Part shown: piece by piece, positions 1 to 9,245 of the stretch | Numbering within the stretch: position 1 is the stretch's first letter | Layout of the letters: every line of letters starts with the position of its first letter | DNA from: Bacteroides pyogenes DSM 20611 = JCM 6294 | GTDB taxonomy: Bacteria > Bacteroidota > Bacteroidia > Bacteroidales > Bacteroidaceae | Assembly: GCF_000428105.1 (NCBI RefSeq) | Contig: NZ_KE386626.1 | Span: 1-41,759, forward strand | Reading direction: 5' to 3' | Length of the DNA: 41,759 nucleotides | Made by a program: the position numbers and the translations under genes | Notes under the pieces: generated by a model | What the model was told of the DNA's origin: nothing | The model's database searches: none | Seen by the model: the letters and a program-made list of their open reading frames with translations, nothing else

Positions 1-195
1 CTGGCTGCCATCAACTTGGCCAAAGCGGCATGTAAGAGGCTCGGAATAGTCTATTCCATATCCTCTTGCAAGTCATTCATACACAATGCTTATATGCTTG
101 AACGATTTATTTGCGTGTTCGGGATTAACCCAGACCCGCAAGTTATTGACAAACTTTTCAAAGAACTCATTTTATTTACTGCCAGAGCCGCTTAG
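1..195 (+). CDS. C-terminal fragment of an IS transposase (5' end outside window)
   Basis: The frame is open from the first base to a TAG at 193-195, giving 64 residues that end HNAYMLERFICVFGINP...LFKELILFTARAA. The 'MLERFI-VFGINP' tail followed by a short helix and an Ala-Ala end is what I associate with the C-terminus of IS4-like DDE transposases of Bacteroidetes; the catalytic domain is not in the window, so the family is an inference. The stop codon overlaps the stop codon of the opposite-strand gene by four bases, as expected if the insertion sequence ends just after 195 and interrupted that gene. The most likely alternative is another IS family with a similar tail. Confidence 0.6.
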   Translation: MAAINLAKAACKRLGIVYSISSCKSFIHNAYMLERFICVFGINPDPQVIDKLFKELILFTARAA

Positions 196-1112
196 CCTTG
201 GCGAATTTTTAACGAACTATTATTAGGATATAATGCATATTTTAAACTACTCATCACTTCCAATCCGTAACGAGCATCTCCTTGAACATATCGGTTTATG
301 CCTAACGATATATCAAACGGGAGTTCAAGCAATATTAGTTTGCAATCGGAATGCAAAATTCGATGTTTCATCATCTGAATAACAGACTGAGATATAGACA
401 ATCCACCATGAATAGATTCTCCAAGTGCCAAAATCTTAACAGAATTTATTCTCGGAATCTTATGATATAGCAATGAGTCGTCAAAAGAAAGAGGAATAAT
501 GTCTTGCTTATTGCTCATAATATCTTTGGGGAGTGTGCTGACATACGCTCGGGAAGGAAGTTTAATCTGCATATCCGTGAAATGAAAGTTTTGATTTAAT
601 TCATTATTTTTCCCTTTGATATGCATAGTAAAACGCAAATAGCTCGTATCAAAACAGGGTTGCTTAATGCTAAAAAATTCAGCATCATTTGTTCTTGGAT
701 TTATGTCAATACTATCGGAATAGCACAGCAATCCATGAGTATCATAAGATTGAATAATTAAATCAGCAACCGCTATGTTATTGCTTTTACATCTAAAATT
801 AACAGATATCGAGTCTGATTCATAAGCATTTACAATCATCCCATTGTATATTTTACATTCAAGATCTCTTCCTTTTTTTTGTGAGATTCTCGTTGCGTTT
901 ATGATTCCCGCAGAATCAATATTAATAACACAGTCATAAAAACCAAGACCGGTTTTCCATGATGAAACAAAACATACTGTTTGCGAATATTTGTCTCTTG
1001 GCTCTGCTTTAGTGCCGGAAAAACCAAATAAAACAAACAAAATAAAAATATACGTTTTGAACGACAAGCTAAACTTGTACAAACAAAAATGTTTAATAAA
1101 TCTATTTTCCAT
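192..1112 (-). CDS. Erythromycin-esterase-like secreted protein, 3'-truncated by the adjacent IS
   Basis: The chosen start (ATG at 1110-1112) places a signal peptide right at the N-terminus (basic KFSLSFK then a hydrophobic run IFILFVLFGF). An in-frame ATG at 1191-1193 would add 27 residues ahead of it and seems less likely. Residues 30-200 look like a beta-rich domain. Then comes ALGESIHGG, the family's conserved LGE-x-HG metal/active-site motif, followed by LILLELPFDIS. Erythromycin-esterase-like proteins normally run well over 200 residues beyond this motif; here the frame stops about 70 residues later in RQG, next to the transposase stop, so the catalytic domain is incomplete. The gene is clearly more AT-rich than the operon to its right, which suggests transfer. 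A function in macrolide hydrolysis is not implied: distant homologues have other or unknown substrates. Confidence 0.6.
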   Translation of the reverse strand: MENRFIKHFCLYKFSLSFKTYIFILFVLFGFSGTKAEPRDKYSQTVCFVSSWKTGLGFYDCVINIDSAGIINATRISQKKGRDLECKIYNGMIVNAYESDSISVNFRCKSNNIAVADLIIQSYDTHGLLCYSDSIDINPRTNDAEFFSIKQPCFDTSYLRFTMHIKGKNNELNQNFHFTDMQIKLPSRAYVSTLPKDIMSNKQDIIPLSFDDSLLYHKIPRINSVKILALGESIHGGLSISQSVIQMMKHRILHSDCKLILLELPFDISLGINRYVQGDARYGLEVMSSLKYALYPNNSSLKIRQG

Positions 1113-1158
1113 AAAAAGCGACAATAAGTGTAATAAAAGACAGGTTACATAGATTTCG

Positions 1159-1311
1159 TCAACAAATAATGCCCGATTCATCAAAAACAGCACTTATAAA
1201 TGCTGCACACCATGACGTATCCAATGTGCCTTTGGAAAATCCTGCATGTCCAAGCATTCCTGCAATTACATTTAAATCATTCGATTCCGATGACAGATTC
1301 CGACAGCAAAT
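1159..1311 (-). pseudogene. Remnant of a peptidase-like gene with a WCAAF motif
   Basis: A 50-codon stretch without a good start is open between stops at 1312-1314 and 1159-1161. It reads GMLGHAGFSKGT then TSWCAAFISAVFDESGI. The WCAAF segment resembles the catalytic-Cys region of CHAP / TIGR02594-type cell-wall peptidases. No upstream domain or start codon exists in frame, so this looks like a decayed fragment, not a gene. The stretch is short and could be chance. Confidence 0.25.
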
Positions 1312-1404
1312 TTAAGGGAAAGAATGGTAAAATCCGCTTTTAGGTGTGGCAAAGCTTAGTTTCTTTCTATTTTAGGTATTAATTCTCATGTAAGTTTGTA
1401 ATCA

Positions 1405-1647
1405 TTATTCATCTGTATATAGGAGACGAATACAACAAAGCAATATCAGAATGGAACCGAAAGCAACTCTCTGCCAATGGGATGAATGCCATCTAATCTT
1501 TTTTCTTTGAAGCATCGCCCACAGGAACACAACCGGATTTATACCGTTCAACATACACAGTTGGCGTGCCGCCTTGAACAGTGAAGCGGAGCGTGTTAAG
1601 CCTGTTTCATCCGCAAAAGGATTATTGGAAATTAAATCTCCTGTCAT
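1405..1647 (-). CDS. Hypothetical small protein with one C-terminal membrane segment
   Basis: An 80-residue ORF beginning MTGDLISNNPFADETG. The middle is basic (LQRKKIRWHSSHW) and residues about 60-76 are hydrophobic (VAFGSILILLCCIRLLY), consistent with a single C-terminal transmembrane helix. I recognise no family. It lies in the same AT-rich patch as the IS end and the truncated esterase gene and could itself be a fragment. No promoter with a TAnnTTTG box was evident to its right. Confidence 0.3.
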   Translation of the reverse strand: MTGDLISNNPFADETGLTRSASLFKAARQLCMLNGINPVVFLWAMLQRKKIRWHSSHWQRVAFGSILILLCCIRLLYTDE

Positions 1648-1746
1648 CTCATCGTCTCATTCCTGGACGACGGAGCGTCTAAGATTTGGACAGTCTGCAA
1701 ACTACATAAAAGAGTAACGGTCTAATTATCAAACAGAAAACGATTA

Positions 1747-1762
1747 CGGCACATCGCTTGCT
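1747..1762 (+). promoter_or_regulatory. Sigma-54 (-24/-12) promoter of the efflux operon
   Basis: CGGCACATCGCTTGCT contains GG (1748-1749), exactly ten bases, then GC (1760-1761), with the extended elements GGCAC and TTGC. This is the canonical RpoN spacing. Transcription would start near 1773, about 29 nt before the tolC-like start codon. No TAnnTTTG box competes in this intergenic region. A sigma-54 promoter needs an enhancer-binding activator, and none is encoded in the window. Confidence 0.65.
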
Positions 1763-1801
1763 TCTCTTTTTCCGGAATGACAATAAAAACAACAGGAATA
1801 A

Positions 1802-3124
1802 ATGAATAAATGCTTATCGATTGTGTGTTTATGGTTGGGTGCGGCGACGTCCTCGAACTTGCAGGGACAAGCCACACCGGACGACTGCATCCGCTATGCC
1901 TGGCAGCACAACCTGTCTATCCAAAGACTGCAGATCGCTACAAAAGAGGCTCGCGCCGATTATGTGTCGGCCATAGGGAAGTTTCTCCCGCAAATATCGA
2001 TGAAAGGGGAAGTGGGAAGATACACCGGGCGTTCCATCGACCCGCGTACTAACGGCTATACATCCGAAGCTTACAATCAGGGAACAGCCGGACTGGAAAT
2101 CACTCTTTCTCTGTTCGAAGGATTCTCGCGCATCAACCTCCTGAAGCTGAGAAGCCTCAACCGCGAAGAGAAGATGTATGATTTGGACGCAGGAAAAAAC
2201 GAGCTGGCCATCCAAATCACAGAGGCTTATTATAAGGCTGCACTGAACGAACAGCTGTACTTGCTTGCCGAAGAACAGTTGGAGTTGGGCAATCAGTACC
2301 TGAAACAGGCGCACGCTTACTACGGGCTGGGACTGAAGTCCGCCGCGGATGTCCGGGAGATAGAAGCGCGGAGGCAAGGAGACCTCTTGCGCTACATCGC
2401 TTCTCTGAACAACAGGCGGCTTTCTTTGCTTTACCTGAAAGAGTTGATGGGCATGGAGACAACAGACTCGCTCGGCATTATCCCCATAGCGGCGGACAGT
2501 CTTCCGCCCCGCTTGCAAGAGACCGATCCGGAAACATTATACCGGCAGGCCGTAATCGTGCTGCCTGAATACAAAAGCATGCAGATAAAAGAGCGCGCCG
2601 CACGCAAAGATTACGCGATGACCCGGGGAGAGTTCTTCCCTGCCGTGTACGCGCGTTTTTCCCTAAACTCCGATTATTACAACTCGCTGTATTCTCTCCG
2701 CCAGCTGCGCGAACATCGCAGCAATTACATCGGGATAGGTTTCTCTTTTCCTCTATTCACCGGATTGGAGCGATATACGCGGCTCAGGAAGAAACGGTTG
2801 AACATGCTGCGCATGCAGAATGAGCTGACGGAGAAGCGACTCAGGCTGCGCACGGAGACGGAACGCCTGTCGCACAGTTTGCGCACGGCTTGGGAAGAGC
2901 ATCGGCAAGTCTGCTTGCAGGCGGACGCGGAGCGACAAGTGCTGCAAGCAACGAAGAGGAAATGGGAGGAAGGAGCATCTTCTACACTGCAACTGATGGA
3001 AGCCCGCAGCCGGTGGTTGTCCGCCCGCAGCGAACAGGTGCGCGTACAGGCTCAATACGAGTTGCTCAGGCGATTAATCGTTTATTATCAAACAGGAACT
3101 TTTATACATACCGATCATGAATAA
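1802..3124 (+). CDS. TolC-family outer-membrane efflux protein
   Basis: The outer-membrane channel of a tripartite exporter. The 440-residue protein has a signal peptide (about residues 1-23, ending LQGQA), then DDCIRYAWQHNLSIQ, the usual TolC opening helix. It contains two long helical repeats typical of OEP domains (about 25-220 and 235-430), the second starting LYRQAVIVLPEYKSMQIKERAARKDY. Strands such as SLFEGFSRI and FPLFTGLERY mark the barrel insertions. Its length is normal for the family. Its end overlaps the next gene by 8 bp, so channel, adaptor and ABC transporter are surely co-transcribed. The start follows the sigma-54 promoter by about 40 nt. Confidence 0.9.
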   Translation: MNKCLSIVCLWLGAATSSNLQGQATPDDCIRYAWQHNLSIQRLQIATKEARADYVSAIGKFLPQISMKGEVGRYTGRSIDPRTNGYTSEAYNQGTAGLEITLSLFEGFSRINLLKLRSLNREEKMYDLDAGKNELAIQITEAYYKAALNEQLYLLAEEQLELGNQYLKQAHAYYGLGLKSAADVREIEARRQGDLLRYIASLNNRRLSLLYLKELMGMETTDSLGIIPIAADSLPPRLQETDPETLYRQAVIVLPEYKSMQIKERAARKDYAMTRGEFFPAVYARFSLNSDYYNSLYSLRQLREHRSNYIGIGFSFPLFTGLERYTRLRKKRLNMLRMQNELTEKRLRLRTETERLSHSLRTAWEEHRQVCLQADAERQVLQATKRKWEEGASSTLQLMEARSRWLSARSEQVRVQAQYELLRRLIVYYQTGTFIHTDHE

Positions 3125-4382
3125 CGAAATGGATACGAAAATAGAGCGTAAGCGGCAACGTTTCCCGCGCCGGAAGATCGTAAGCGGAGCAAGTATTCTG
3201 GCAATAGCCGGATGCGCCCTTTATCTTTTCTTCCGCGACAGCGCGGCCTCGCTTACCGTAGAACGCAGCCGCATCACTGTGGGAAGCGTCGAGAAAGGAG
3301 AGTTCAACGATTATATCCAAGTCATCGGCCAAGCGGTGCCTGCCCGCATGGTTTATCTGGACGCCATCGAGGGCGGAAAAGTGGAGGAACGCCTGTACGA
3401 AGAGGGAGCCGTCGTCAGGCAGGGAGATGTCATCCTCCGCTTAAGCAATCCGTTGCTCAACATCGGCATACTGCAAAGCGAAGCGGATCTCGCCTATCAG
3501 GAGAACGAACTGCGCAACACCCGCATCCGCATGGAGCAGGAGCGGCTCAGCCTGAAGCAAGAGCGCATCGGCATGTGGAAAGAGTATCTGATGAGAAAAC
3601 GCAGGCGCGAACAATGCCGAAAGCTAATGAATGAAGACCTCATTGCACGCGAAGAGTATCTCCGGGCAAACGAGGCGTTCGACGCCATACACCAACAGCT
3701 TGCCACGCTCGACGAACGCATCAGGCAAGACAGTCTGTTCCGCCTCGCACAAGTAAGCAGCCTCGACGAGAACATCCGCCACATGAAGCAGAGCCTTGTA
3801 CTGATTCGCCGGCGGTTGGAGAATCTGAAAGTGAAAGCGCCCATCAACGGACAGGTGGGCAATCTCGACGCACAGATCGGGCAGTCGATCGCTCCCGGTG
3901 AACACATCGGGCAGATGATAACTCCCGATTTGAAGATTCAGGCGCAGATCGACGAACATTACGTAGAGCGGGTAGTTGCCGGACAGCCTGCCGATTTCAC
4001 ACGCGACGGCAACGCATACAGGCTCGAAGTGACAAAAGTGTATCCGGAAGTAAAAGCAGGACAGTTCCGAACCGATCTCGCCTTCACTTCCTCTCGCCCC
4101 GAGAATATACGGGCAGGACAAACGTACCACCTGAATCTGCAATTGGGCGCTCCCACACAAGCGCTTTTGCTGCCGCGCGGCAGCTTTTTCCAAAGAACAG
4201 GCGGACGCTGGATTTATGTTCTGGACAAAAGTGGTACATTTGCCCTCAGGCGGGAGATAAAGACAGGCAGGCAGAATCCCCGGTATTACGAAATCTTGTC
4301 CGGGCTGGAGGAAGGAGAAAAGGTGATTGTTTCGGGATACGAGTCTTTCGGCGATTACGAGAAAATAAAACTAACTTTTTAA
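3117..4382 (+). CDS. HlyD/MacA-family periplasmic adaptor (membrane fusion protein)
   Basis: Links the inner-membrane ABC permease to the TolC-like channel. The 421-residue protein has a short basic cytoplasmic tail, one membrane anchor at about residues 21-39, a first lipoyl half (GKVEERLYEEGAVVRQGDVIL), a long Arg/Glu-rich coiled-coil hairpin (about 115-230), the second lipoyl half (KVKAPINGQVGNL) near residue 238, and beta-barrel and membrane-proximal domains ending GLEEGEKVIVSGYESF. It overlaps the tolC-like gene by 8 bp and lies 10 bp before the ATPase gene. A second ATG at 3129 is possible but less favoured. Confidence 0.9.
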   Translation: MNNEMDTKIERKRQRFPRRKIVSGASILAIAGCALYLFFRDSAASLTVERSRITVGSVEKGEFNDYIQVIGQAVPARMVYLDAIEGGKVEERLYEEGAVVRQGDVILRLSNPLLNIGILQSEADLAYQENELRNTRIRMEQERLSLKQERIGMWKEYLMRKRRREQCRKLMNEDLIAREEYLRANEAFDAIHQQLATLDERIRQDSLFRLAQVSSLDENIRHMKQSLVLIRRRLENLKVKAPINGQVGNLDAQIGQSIAPGEHIGQMITPDLKIQAQIDEHYVERVVAGQPADFTRDGNAYRLEVTKVYPEVKAGQFRTDLAFTSSRPENIRAGQTYHLNLQLGAPTQALLLPRGSFFQRTGGRWIYVLDKSGTFALRREIKTGRQNPRYYEILSGLEEGEKVIVSGYESFGDYEKIKLTF

Positions 4383-4392
4383 AACATATCCA

Positions 4393-5103
4393 ATGATTAA
4401 GATAGAAAATCTCTCTATGCTCTTTGCCACAGACGAAGTGCAAACCAAAGCATTGAACAACATTAACCTGGAAATAAAACAAGGGGAGTTTGTTGCCATT
4501 ATGGGGCCGTCGGGCTGCGGAAAATCGACGCTGCTCAACATCCTCGGCACGCTCGATACCCCGACTTCGGGCTCTTACTCATTCAACGGGCACCGGGTGG
4601 AGGGCATGAACGAGAAACAACTGACTGCTTTGCGGAAAGGAAACATCGGATTCATCTTCCAAAGTTTCAATCTGATAGACGAACTGACCGTGTATGAAAA
4701 TGTGGAACTGCCGCTCATATATCTCCATGTGAAGCCGGCAGAACGCAAACGAAGGGTGATGGAGGTATTGGACAAAGTTAGCCTGACCCACCGTGCCGGG
4801 CACCTGCCGCAACAGCTTTCGGGCGGACAGCAGCAACGCGTAGCCATCGCCCGTGCCGTAGTGACGAACGCCCCGCTGCTGCTTGCCGACGAACCTACGG
4901 GTAATCTCGACTCCACCAACGGAATGGAGGTGATGGAGTTGCTCCGCACGCTCAACAGCCGGGGCACTACGGTCGTCATCGTCACTCACTCGCAGCGTGA
5001 CGCGATGTATGCGCACCGCATCATACGCCTGCTCGACGGAAAGATTATCGCGGAGAACTTCAACCACCGCCCCGATACGGACGATAAAAGCGAAATGTTA
5101 TGA
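4393..5103 (+). CDS. MacB/LolD-type ABC transporter ATPase
   Basis: ATP-binding subunit of the exporter, acting at the cytoplasmic face of the inner membrane. The 236 residues carry a complete set of motifs: Walker A GPSGCGKS (38-45), Q-loop Q90 in [10 protein letters not shown], signature LSGGQQQ (142-148), Walker B LLLADE (162-167) with D-loop NLD, and switch His199 in VTHS. The [15 protein letters not shown] segment is characteristic of the MacB/LolD/FtsE group, which power mechanotransmission, not transmembrane substrate passage. It overlaps the permease start by 4 bp (ATGA), a sign of translational coupling. Confidence 0.93.
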   Translation: MIKIENLSMLFATDEVQTKALNNINLEIKQGEFVAIMGPSGCGKSTLLNILGTLDTPTSGSYSFNGHRVEGMNEKQLTALRKGNIGFIFQSFNLIDELTVYENVELPLIYLHVKPAERKRRVMEVLDKVSLTHRAGHLPQQLSGGQQQRVAIARAVVTNAPLLLADEPTGNLDSTNGMEVMELLRTLNSRGTTVVIVTHSQRDAMYAHRIIRLLDGKIIAENFNHRPDTDDKSEML

Positions 5104-7520
5104 TACGGAACTATTGGAACAGCGCAGTGCGCCGGCTGACGAAGCGGAAAAAATTCAGTTTCATACACATCCTCGGACTGGCATTGGGAATGGCTTCCGC
5201 CTTGCTCATCCTAACCTATGTGGCGTTCGAGTTCAGCTATGACGGGATGCACCGGAAAGCCGCCCGCATCTACCGGGTGGAAAGCACTTTCCGTGAGAAC
5301 GGGGTGCTGACGGACTATTGGGCGACGAGTTCGTTCGGGTACGGATCGGCCATGAAAGAGAACCTGCCCGGAATAGAAGACTATACCCGCATAGGAAGCA
5401 TCATACAGCCCGAACAGCTGGTCAGCCGCAATGACCTCACGATGCGTGAGAGCGGCATCGCTTATACCGATGAGGGTTTCTTCCGAATCTTCGATTTCGA
5501 ACTGGAAAGAGGCGATCGGAAGTTCTGCCTGTCGCGCCCCGGACAAGTAGTGATAACGGAGCATATCGCCCACAAATACTTCAACGACGAAGACCCGGTG
5601 GGGAAAATACTGGTATTCAGCAGCAACGTAGGGAGAGCGACATGCGAAGTCACGGGAGTCATGAAAGAGATGCCTCACAACTCGCATATCCGGTACGACA
5701 TACTTATCTCCTACAAAACCCTCCCCACATGGGTGCAAGAGTATTGGTACAAGCACGAAGCATACACATACGTACAGCTCGACTCTCCGGAACGTGTGGC
5801 GGAGATAGAGGAAGCATTCCCCCGACTGGCCGAAAAATATAAGACCGAGGAGGCATTGAGGAATAAGACATGGGGAGTACGGCTCACCCCGCTCAAAGAG
5901 ATTCATCTGAATCCGCAGACCGGCTATGAAGCGGAACAGAAAGGAAACCGCTCCATCCTTATCGCCCTCATCTTCGCAGCCATTTCCATCCTTCTCATCG
6001 CATGGATCAATTATGTGAACCTCACGGTGGCGCAGTCGATGGAACGGGCAAAGGAAGTCGGCATACGCAGAATGGCGGGCGCCTTCCCCCGGCAGCTTGT
6101 CGGGCAGTTTCTGTTCGAAGCGTTACTCATGAACCTGATTGCCCTGATACTGGCAGCCGGACTGGTAGAAGCGGTACTTCCCGCTTTCAACAATCTGGTA
6201 GGGCGCACCGTAAGCTTCCGCATCTGGTTCACCGGCTATTGGGGTATTGGGGTCGTGTTTCTTTTGGCAGCCGGCATCTGCCTGTCGGGTTATTATCCCG
6301 CACGGATATTGCTTCGCTATCGCCCCGTCGTATTGCTGAAGGGCAAATTCCTGAACAATCGCCGGGGCAACCGCATCCGGGAGCTTCTTGTCGTAGTGCA
6401 ATACGCCGCTTCCATGATTCTATTGTGCGGCACACTGGTGGTATTCGCGCAACTCAGCTTTATGCGCAGCCGTCCGTTAGGGGTGAACACCGAACGCATT
6501 TTGGCAGTCAAATATCCTGCTCCCTCCGAAGGGATGCCGCAAAAGATAGAAGCCTTGCGAAAAGCGCTGAAACAGATTCCGTCTGTCGACAGAGTCACTT
6601 CGTCGGGCGCTGTGCCGGGCGAAGAGGTGGCCACGTTCCTATCCAACCACCGCACCCGGGATGCGCTCAAGCAAAACCGGCTGTACGAAATGCTCAGTTG
6701 CGACGCCGATTATATAGACACGTACGGACTGGAAGTGTTAGCCGGGCGCGGGTTTTCCGAATCATACGGCAACGATGTCGACAAGCTGGTGGTCAATGAA
6801 TCGGCTGTCCGCACCCTTGGCTTTGCGACCAACGACGAAGCGCTGGGAGAAGAGATAACGGTAGAAGGCACGGAATCGCCTATGCAAATCATCGGTGTGA
6901 TAAAAGACTACCACCAACAGTCGCTGAACAAAGGCTACACCCCTATCATGCTGATTCATAAAGACAAAATAGAATGGCTGCCCCAACGCTACCTCTCCAT
7001 CCGCTTTCATCCAGCAGATCCCGCTGCAATCGTAGCGGAAACGGAGAAGAGATGGAAAGAGTATTTTGCCGATTCCAGTTTCGACTCTTTCTTCCTCGAC
7101 CGGTATTACGACCGGCAATACAAGAGCGACAAGGCTTTCGGCATTATTATGGTCGTCTTCGCAAGCCTGGCTATCTTTGTTTCCTGTCTGGGACTGTGGG
7201 GACTGGCGGTGTTTTCATGCGCCATCCGCACCAAAGAGATGGGCATCAGGAAGGTACTGGGCGCTTCCCACGGGAGGTTGTTCCGCCAGTTGGGAGAAAC
7301 TTTTCTCTTTCCCATCCTCACGGCTGTCTGTATCGGCTTTCCGGTGGCCTGGTTCGGTATGGAAGCATGGCTGGAACATTATGCGTTCCGCACAGAAATG
7401 AAACCTTGGTTTTTCTTGTTGCCCATCGGGCTCTTGCTGCTCATCTCGTTCGTCACCGTATTCCGCCAGGTGGTGAAAGTAGTGACGGGCAAGCCTGCGC
7501 GCTCGCTGAAATACGAATAA
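5100..7520 (+). CDS. MacB-like FtsX-family ABC permease with two FtsX modules
   Basis: Membrane subunit of the exporter, 806 residues. TM1 lies at about 21-43 (HILGLALGMASALLILTYVAF) after a basic tail and is followed by a MacB-type periplasmic domain. The first FtsX core begins near 287 (IALIFAAISILLIAWINYVNL, then KEVGIRRMAGA). A further helix and second periplasmic domain follow, and a second FtsX core begins near 677 (VVFASLAIFVSCLGLWGL, then KEMGIRKVLGA). This duplicated form is the common 'ABC transporter permease' of Bacteroidetes. Substrate cannot be read from sequence; peptides, lipids or toxic compounds are possible. Only one such permease is present, whereas related Bacteroides clusters often have several. 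Confidence 0.9.
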   Translation: MIRNYWNSAVRRLTKRKKFSFIHILGLALGMASALLILTYVAFEFSYDGMHRKAARIYRVESTFRENGVLTDYWATSSFGYGSAMKENLPGIEDYTRIGSIIQPEQLVSRNDLTMRESGIAYTDEGFFRIFDFELERGDRKFCLSRPGQVVITEHIAHKYFNDEDPVGKILVFSSNVGRATCEVTGVMKEMPHNSHIRYDILISYKTLPTWVQEYWYKHEAYTYVQLDSPERVAEIEEAFPRLAEKYKTEEALRNKTWGVRLTPLKEIHLNPQTGYEAEQKGNRSILIALIFAAISILLIAWINYVNLTVAQSMERAKEVGIRRMAGAFPRQLVGQFLFEALLMNLIALILAAGLVEAVLPAFNNLVGRTVSFRIWFTGYWGIGVVFLLAAGICLSGYYPARILLRYRPVVLLKGKFLNNRRGNRIRELLVVVQYAASMILLCGTLVVFAQLSFMRSRPLGVNTERILAVKYPAPSEGMPQKIEALRKALKQIPSVDRVTSSGAVPGEEVATFLSNHRTRDALKQNRLYEMLSCDADYIDTYGLEVLAGRGFSESYGNDVDKLVVNESAVRTLGFATNDEALGEEITVEGTESPMQIIGVIKDYHQQSLNKGYTPIMLIHKDKIEWLPQRYLSIRFHPADPAAIVAETEKRWKEYFADSSFDSFFLDRYYDRQYKSDKAFGIIMVVFASLAIFVSCLGLWGLAVFSCAIRTKEMGIRKVLGASHGRLFRQLGETFLFPILTAVCIGFPVAWFGMEAWLEHYAFRTEMKPWFFLLPIGLLLLISFVTVFRQVVKVVTGKPARSLKYE

Positions 7521-7565
7521 GTACCCAATCGGTTAATGAAAATTCCGAACTGCCGGACCTGTCAA

Positions 7566-7584
7566 ATATACGCTCCCCGTATAT
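7566..7584. terminator. Candidate bidirectional hairpin between convergent genes
   Basis: ATATACG-CTCCC-CGTATAT is a perfect 7-bp stem with a 5-nt loop, placed between the permease stop and the convergent ahpF stop. The stem is AT-rich and no long T-run follows on either strand, so termination would be weak. Confidence 0.3.
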
Positions 7585-7614
7585 ATATTACAATCGCATC
7601 TGCGCATACGGCGG

Positions 7615-9165
7615 CTAAATCACTCCGCGTATACGGTCGTCGAAAGCGGAAAGCGCAGCCTTTGCCCCTTCACCCATCGAAATGATGATTTGCTTGTAGG
7701 GCACGGTCGACACGTCGCCGGCGGCATAGATGCCCGGCACATGGGTGCGGCAGTGCGAATCGGTCACGATTTCTCCCATGCGATTGGTTTCCACCACATC
7801 GCGGAAAGCGGCGCTATTGGGCGAAAGGCCGATCTGCACGAACACGCCGTCCAGCTCTACCAAGCGCTCTTCATCCGTGCGGCGGTCTTTGACGCGCAAT
7901 GCCGTCAGCTTGTCGCCATTGCCCACCACTTCCGTTGTCTGCACGTTGACAAACACCTCTACGTTGGGCAGCGTTGCCAACTTCTCCTGAAGCACGCGGT
8001 CGGCTTTCAGCTCGCCCATGAACTCAAACAGCGTCACCTTCGAACAGATTCCCGCAAGATCGATGGCAGCCTCCACTCCGGAGTTCCCACCACCTACCAC
8101 AGCCACGTGCTTACCCTTATAGAACGGCCCGTCGCAATGAGGACAGAAGGCCACTCCCCGTCCGATATACTCCGCTTCGCCGGGCACATTCAGCCTTCGC
8201 CAACCCGCTCCCGTGGCAATGATCAGCGCAGGGGCCAGCAACCGCTCGCCTACTGAGGTAACAATGAGTTTGTCTGCCTCCACCGTTTCCACGCTCTCGA
8301 TGCGGCGATGTTCGAGCAAATCTACCGGATAATGTGACAAATGCGTACGCAGGTTATCGGCCAATTCCTTACCGGTCGTTTCGGGTACGGAAATCAGATT
8401 CTCTATGCCTACCGTTTCCTTCACCTGACCGCCGATGCGTTCGGCAACCATAGCCACCTTCAGGCCCTTGCGTGCGGAATAGATGGCGGCAGATACCCCC
8501 GCCGGACCGCCTCCCGCTATAATCACGTCGTATCTCTTTTCTGCCGTATCTGCGAGAGACGGTTCCGCTCCGTAGCGTTCTTCGAGCTTCGCTAGTAGTT
8601 CGCCCAACTCGCCGCGCCCTACATGCAGCAGCTTTCCGTCGGCAAATACCGAAGGCACGCCCTGTATTTTCAGCGCGTCCACCTCTTCCTGATAGAGAGC
8701 GCCGTCTACCATCTGATGAGAAACGGAGGGGTTCAGCACGCTCATGAGATTCAACGCCTGCACCACATCGGGGCAGTTGGTACACGTAAGAGAAACGTAG
8801 GTGGTCAGTGCCACAGGCCCCTTTAACGCTTTTATCCGCTGCGCCACAGCCTCGTCGGGAAAGTTCTTTCCCTTTCCGTCCAGATTGAGGACAGCCAGCA
8901 GCAAGGAAGTAAATTCGTGTCCGTTGGGGATACCCCGGAAACCGATACCCGAAGGCTCTCCGTTTTTCAGGATATCGAACTCCAGCCGGTCGGACTCCCG
9001 TATGTTGCAACTCAGCCGGTCGGAGCAAGCCGCCACTTCTTCCATCATTTCTATCAACTCTTCGCGGCTCTCATGCCGTGCAGGCACCCTGATGTCAAAA
9101 ATGAAATCGGACTCCAAGGCGGCGAAAATGGTTTTCAACTGTTCTTTCAATGCAATATCTAACAT
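7615..9165 (-). CDS. ahpF: Alkyl hydroperoxide reductase subunit F
   Basis: FAD- and NADH-dependent disulfide reductase that recycles oxidised AhpC. The 516 residues have the AhpF layout: an N-terminal tandem thioredoxin-like domain with redox pair CTNC (128-131), then a thioredoxin-reductase-like module with FAD motif GGGPAG (218-223), catalytic CPHC (341-344), nucleotide-binding GGGNSG (358-363), and the second FAD motif GIYAAGDVS (478-486). Full length. It follows ahpC on the minus strand, separated by 80 bp containing a terminator-like hairpin, so it probably receives less transcript than ahpC. In Bacteroides ahpCF is a peroxide-inducible OxyR target. Confidence 0.95.
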   Translation of the reverse strand: MLDIALKEQLKTIFAALESDFIFDIRVPARHESREELIEMMEEVAACSDRLSCNIRESDRLEFDILKNGEPSGIGFRGIPNGHEFTSLLLAVLNLDGKGKNFPDEAVAQRIKALKGPVALTTYVSLTCTNCPDVVQALNLMSVLNPSVSHQMVDGALYQEEVDALKIQGVPSVFADGKLLHVGRGELGELLAKLEERYGAEPSLADTAEKRYDVIIAGGGPAGVSAAIYSARKGLKVAMVAERIGGQVKETVGIENLISVPETTGKELADNLRTHLSHYPVDLLEHRRIESVETVEADKLIVTSVGERLLAPALIIATGAGWRRLNVPGEAEYIGRGVAFCPHCDGPFYKGKHVAVVGGGNSGVEAAIDLAGICSKVTLFEFMGELKADRVLQEKLATLPNVEVFVNVQTTEVVGNGDKLTALRVKDRRTDEERLVELDGVFVQIGLSPNSAAFRDVVETNRMGEIVTDSHCRTHVPGIYAAGDVSTVPYKQIIISMGEGAKAALSAFDDRIRGVI

Positions 9166-9183
9166 ATCTGTTGCGCTTTATGG

Positions 9184-9219
9184 AAAAAAGGCCGGCAGCG
9201 TCTCTCGCCATCGACCTTT
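9184..9219 (-). terminator. Terminator/attenuator hairpin between ahpC and ahpF
   Basis: Read on the minus strand: a 14-position stem (AAAGGTCGATGGCG with CGCTGCCGGCCTTT; one mismatch and three G:U pairs), loop AGAGA, then a run of six T. This is a classic intrinsic-terminator shape lying after the ahpC stop and before the ahpF start. Partial read-through would set the AhpC:AhpF ratio, since the peroxidase is needed in excess over its reductase. Confidence 0.6.
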
Positions 9220-9245
9220 TCTCCCATTTACATGATTAGCTATTA

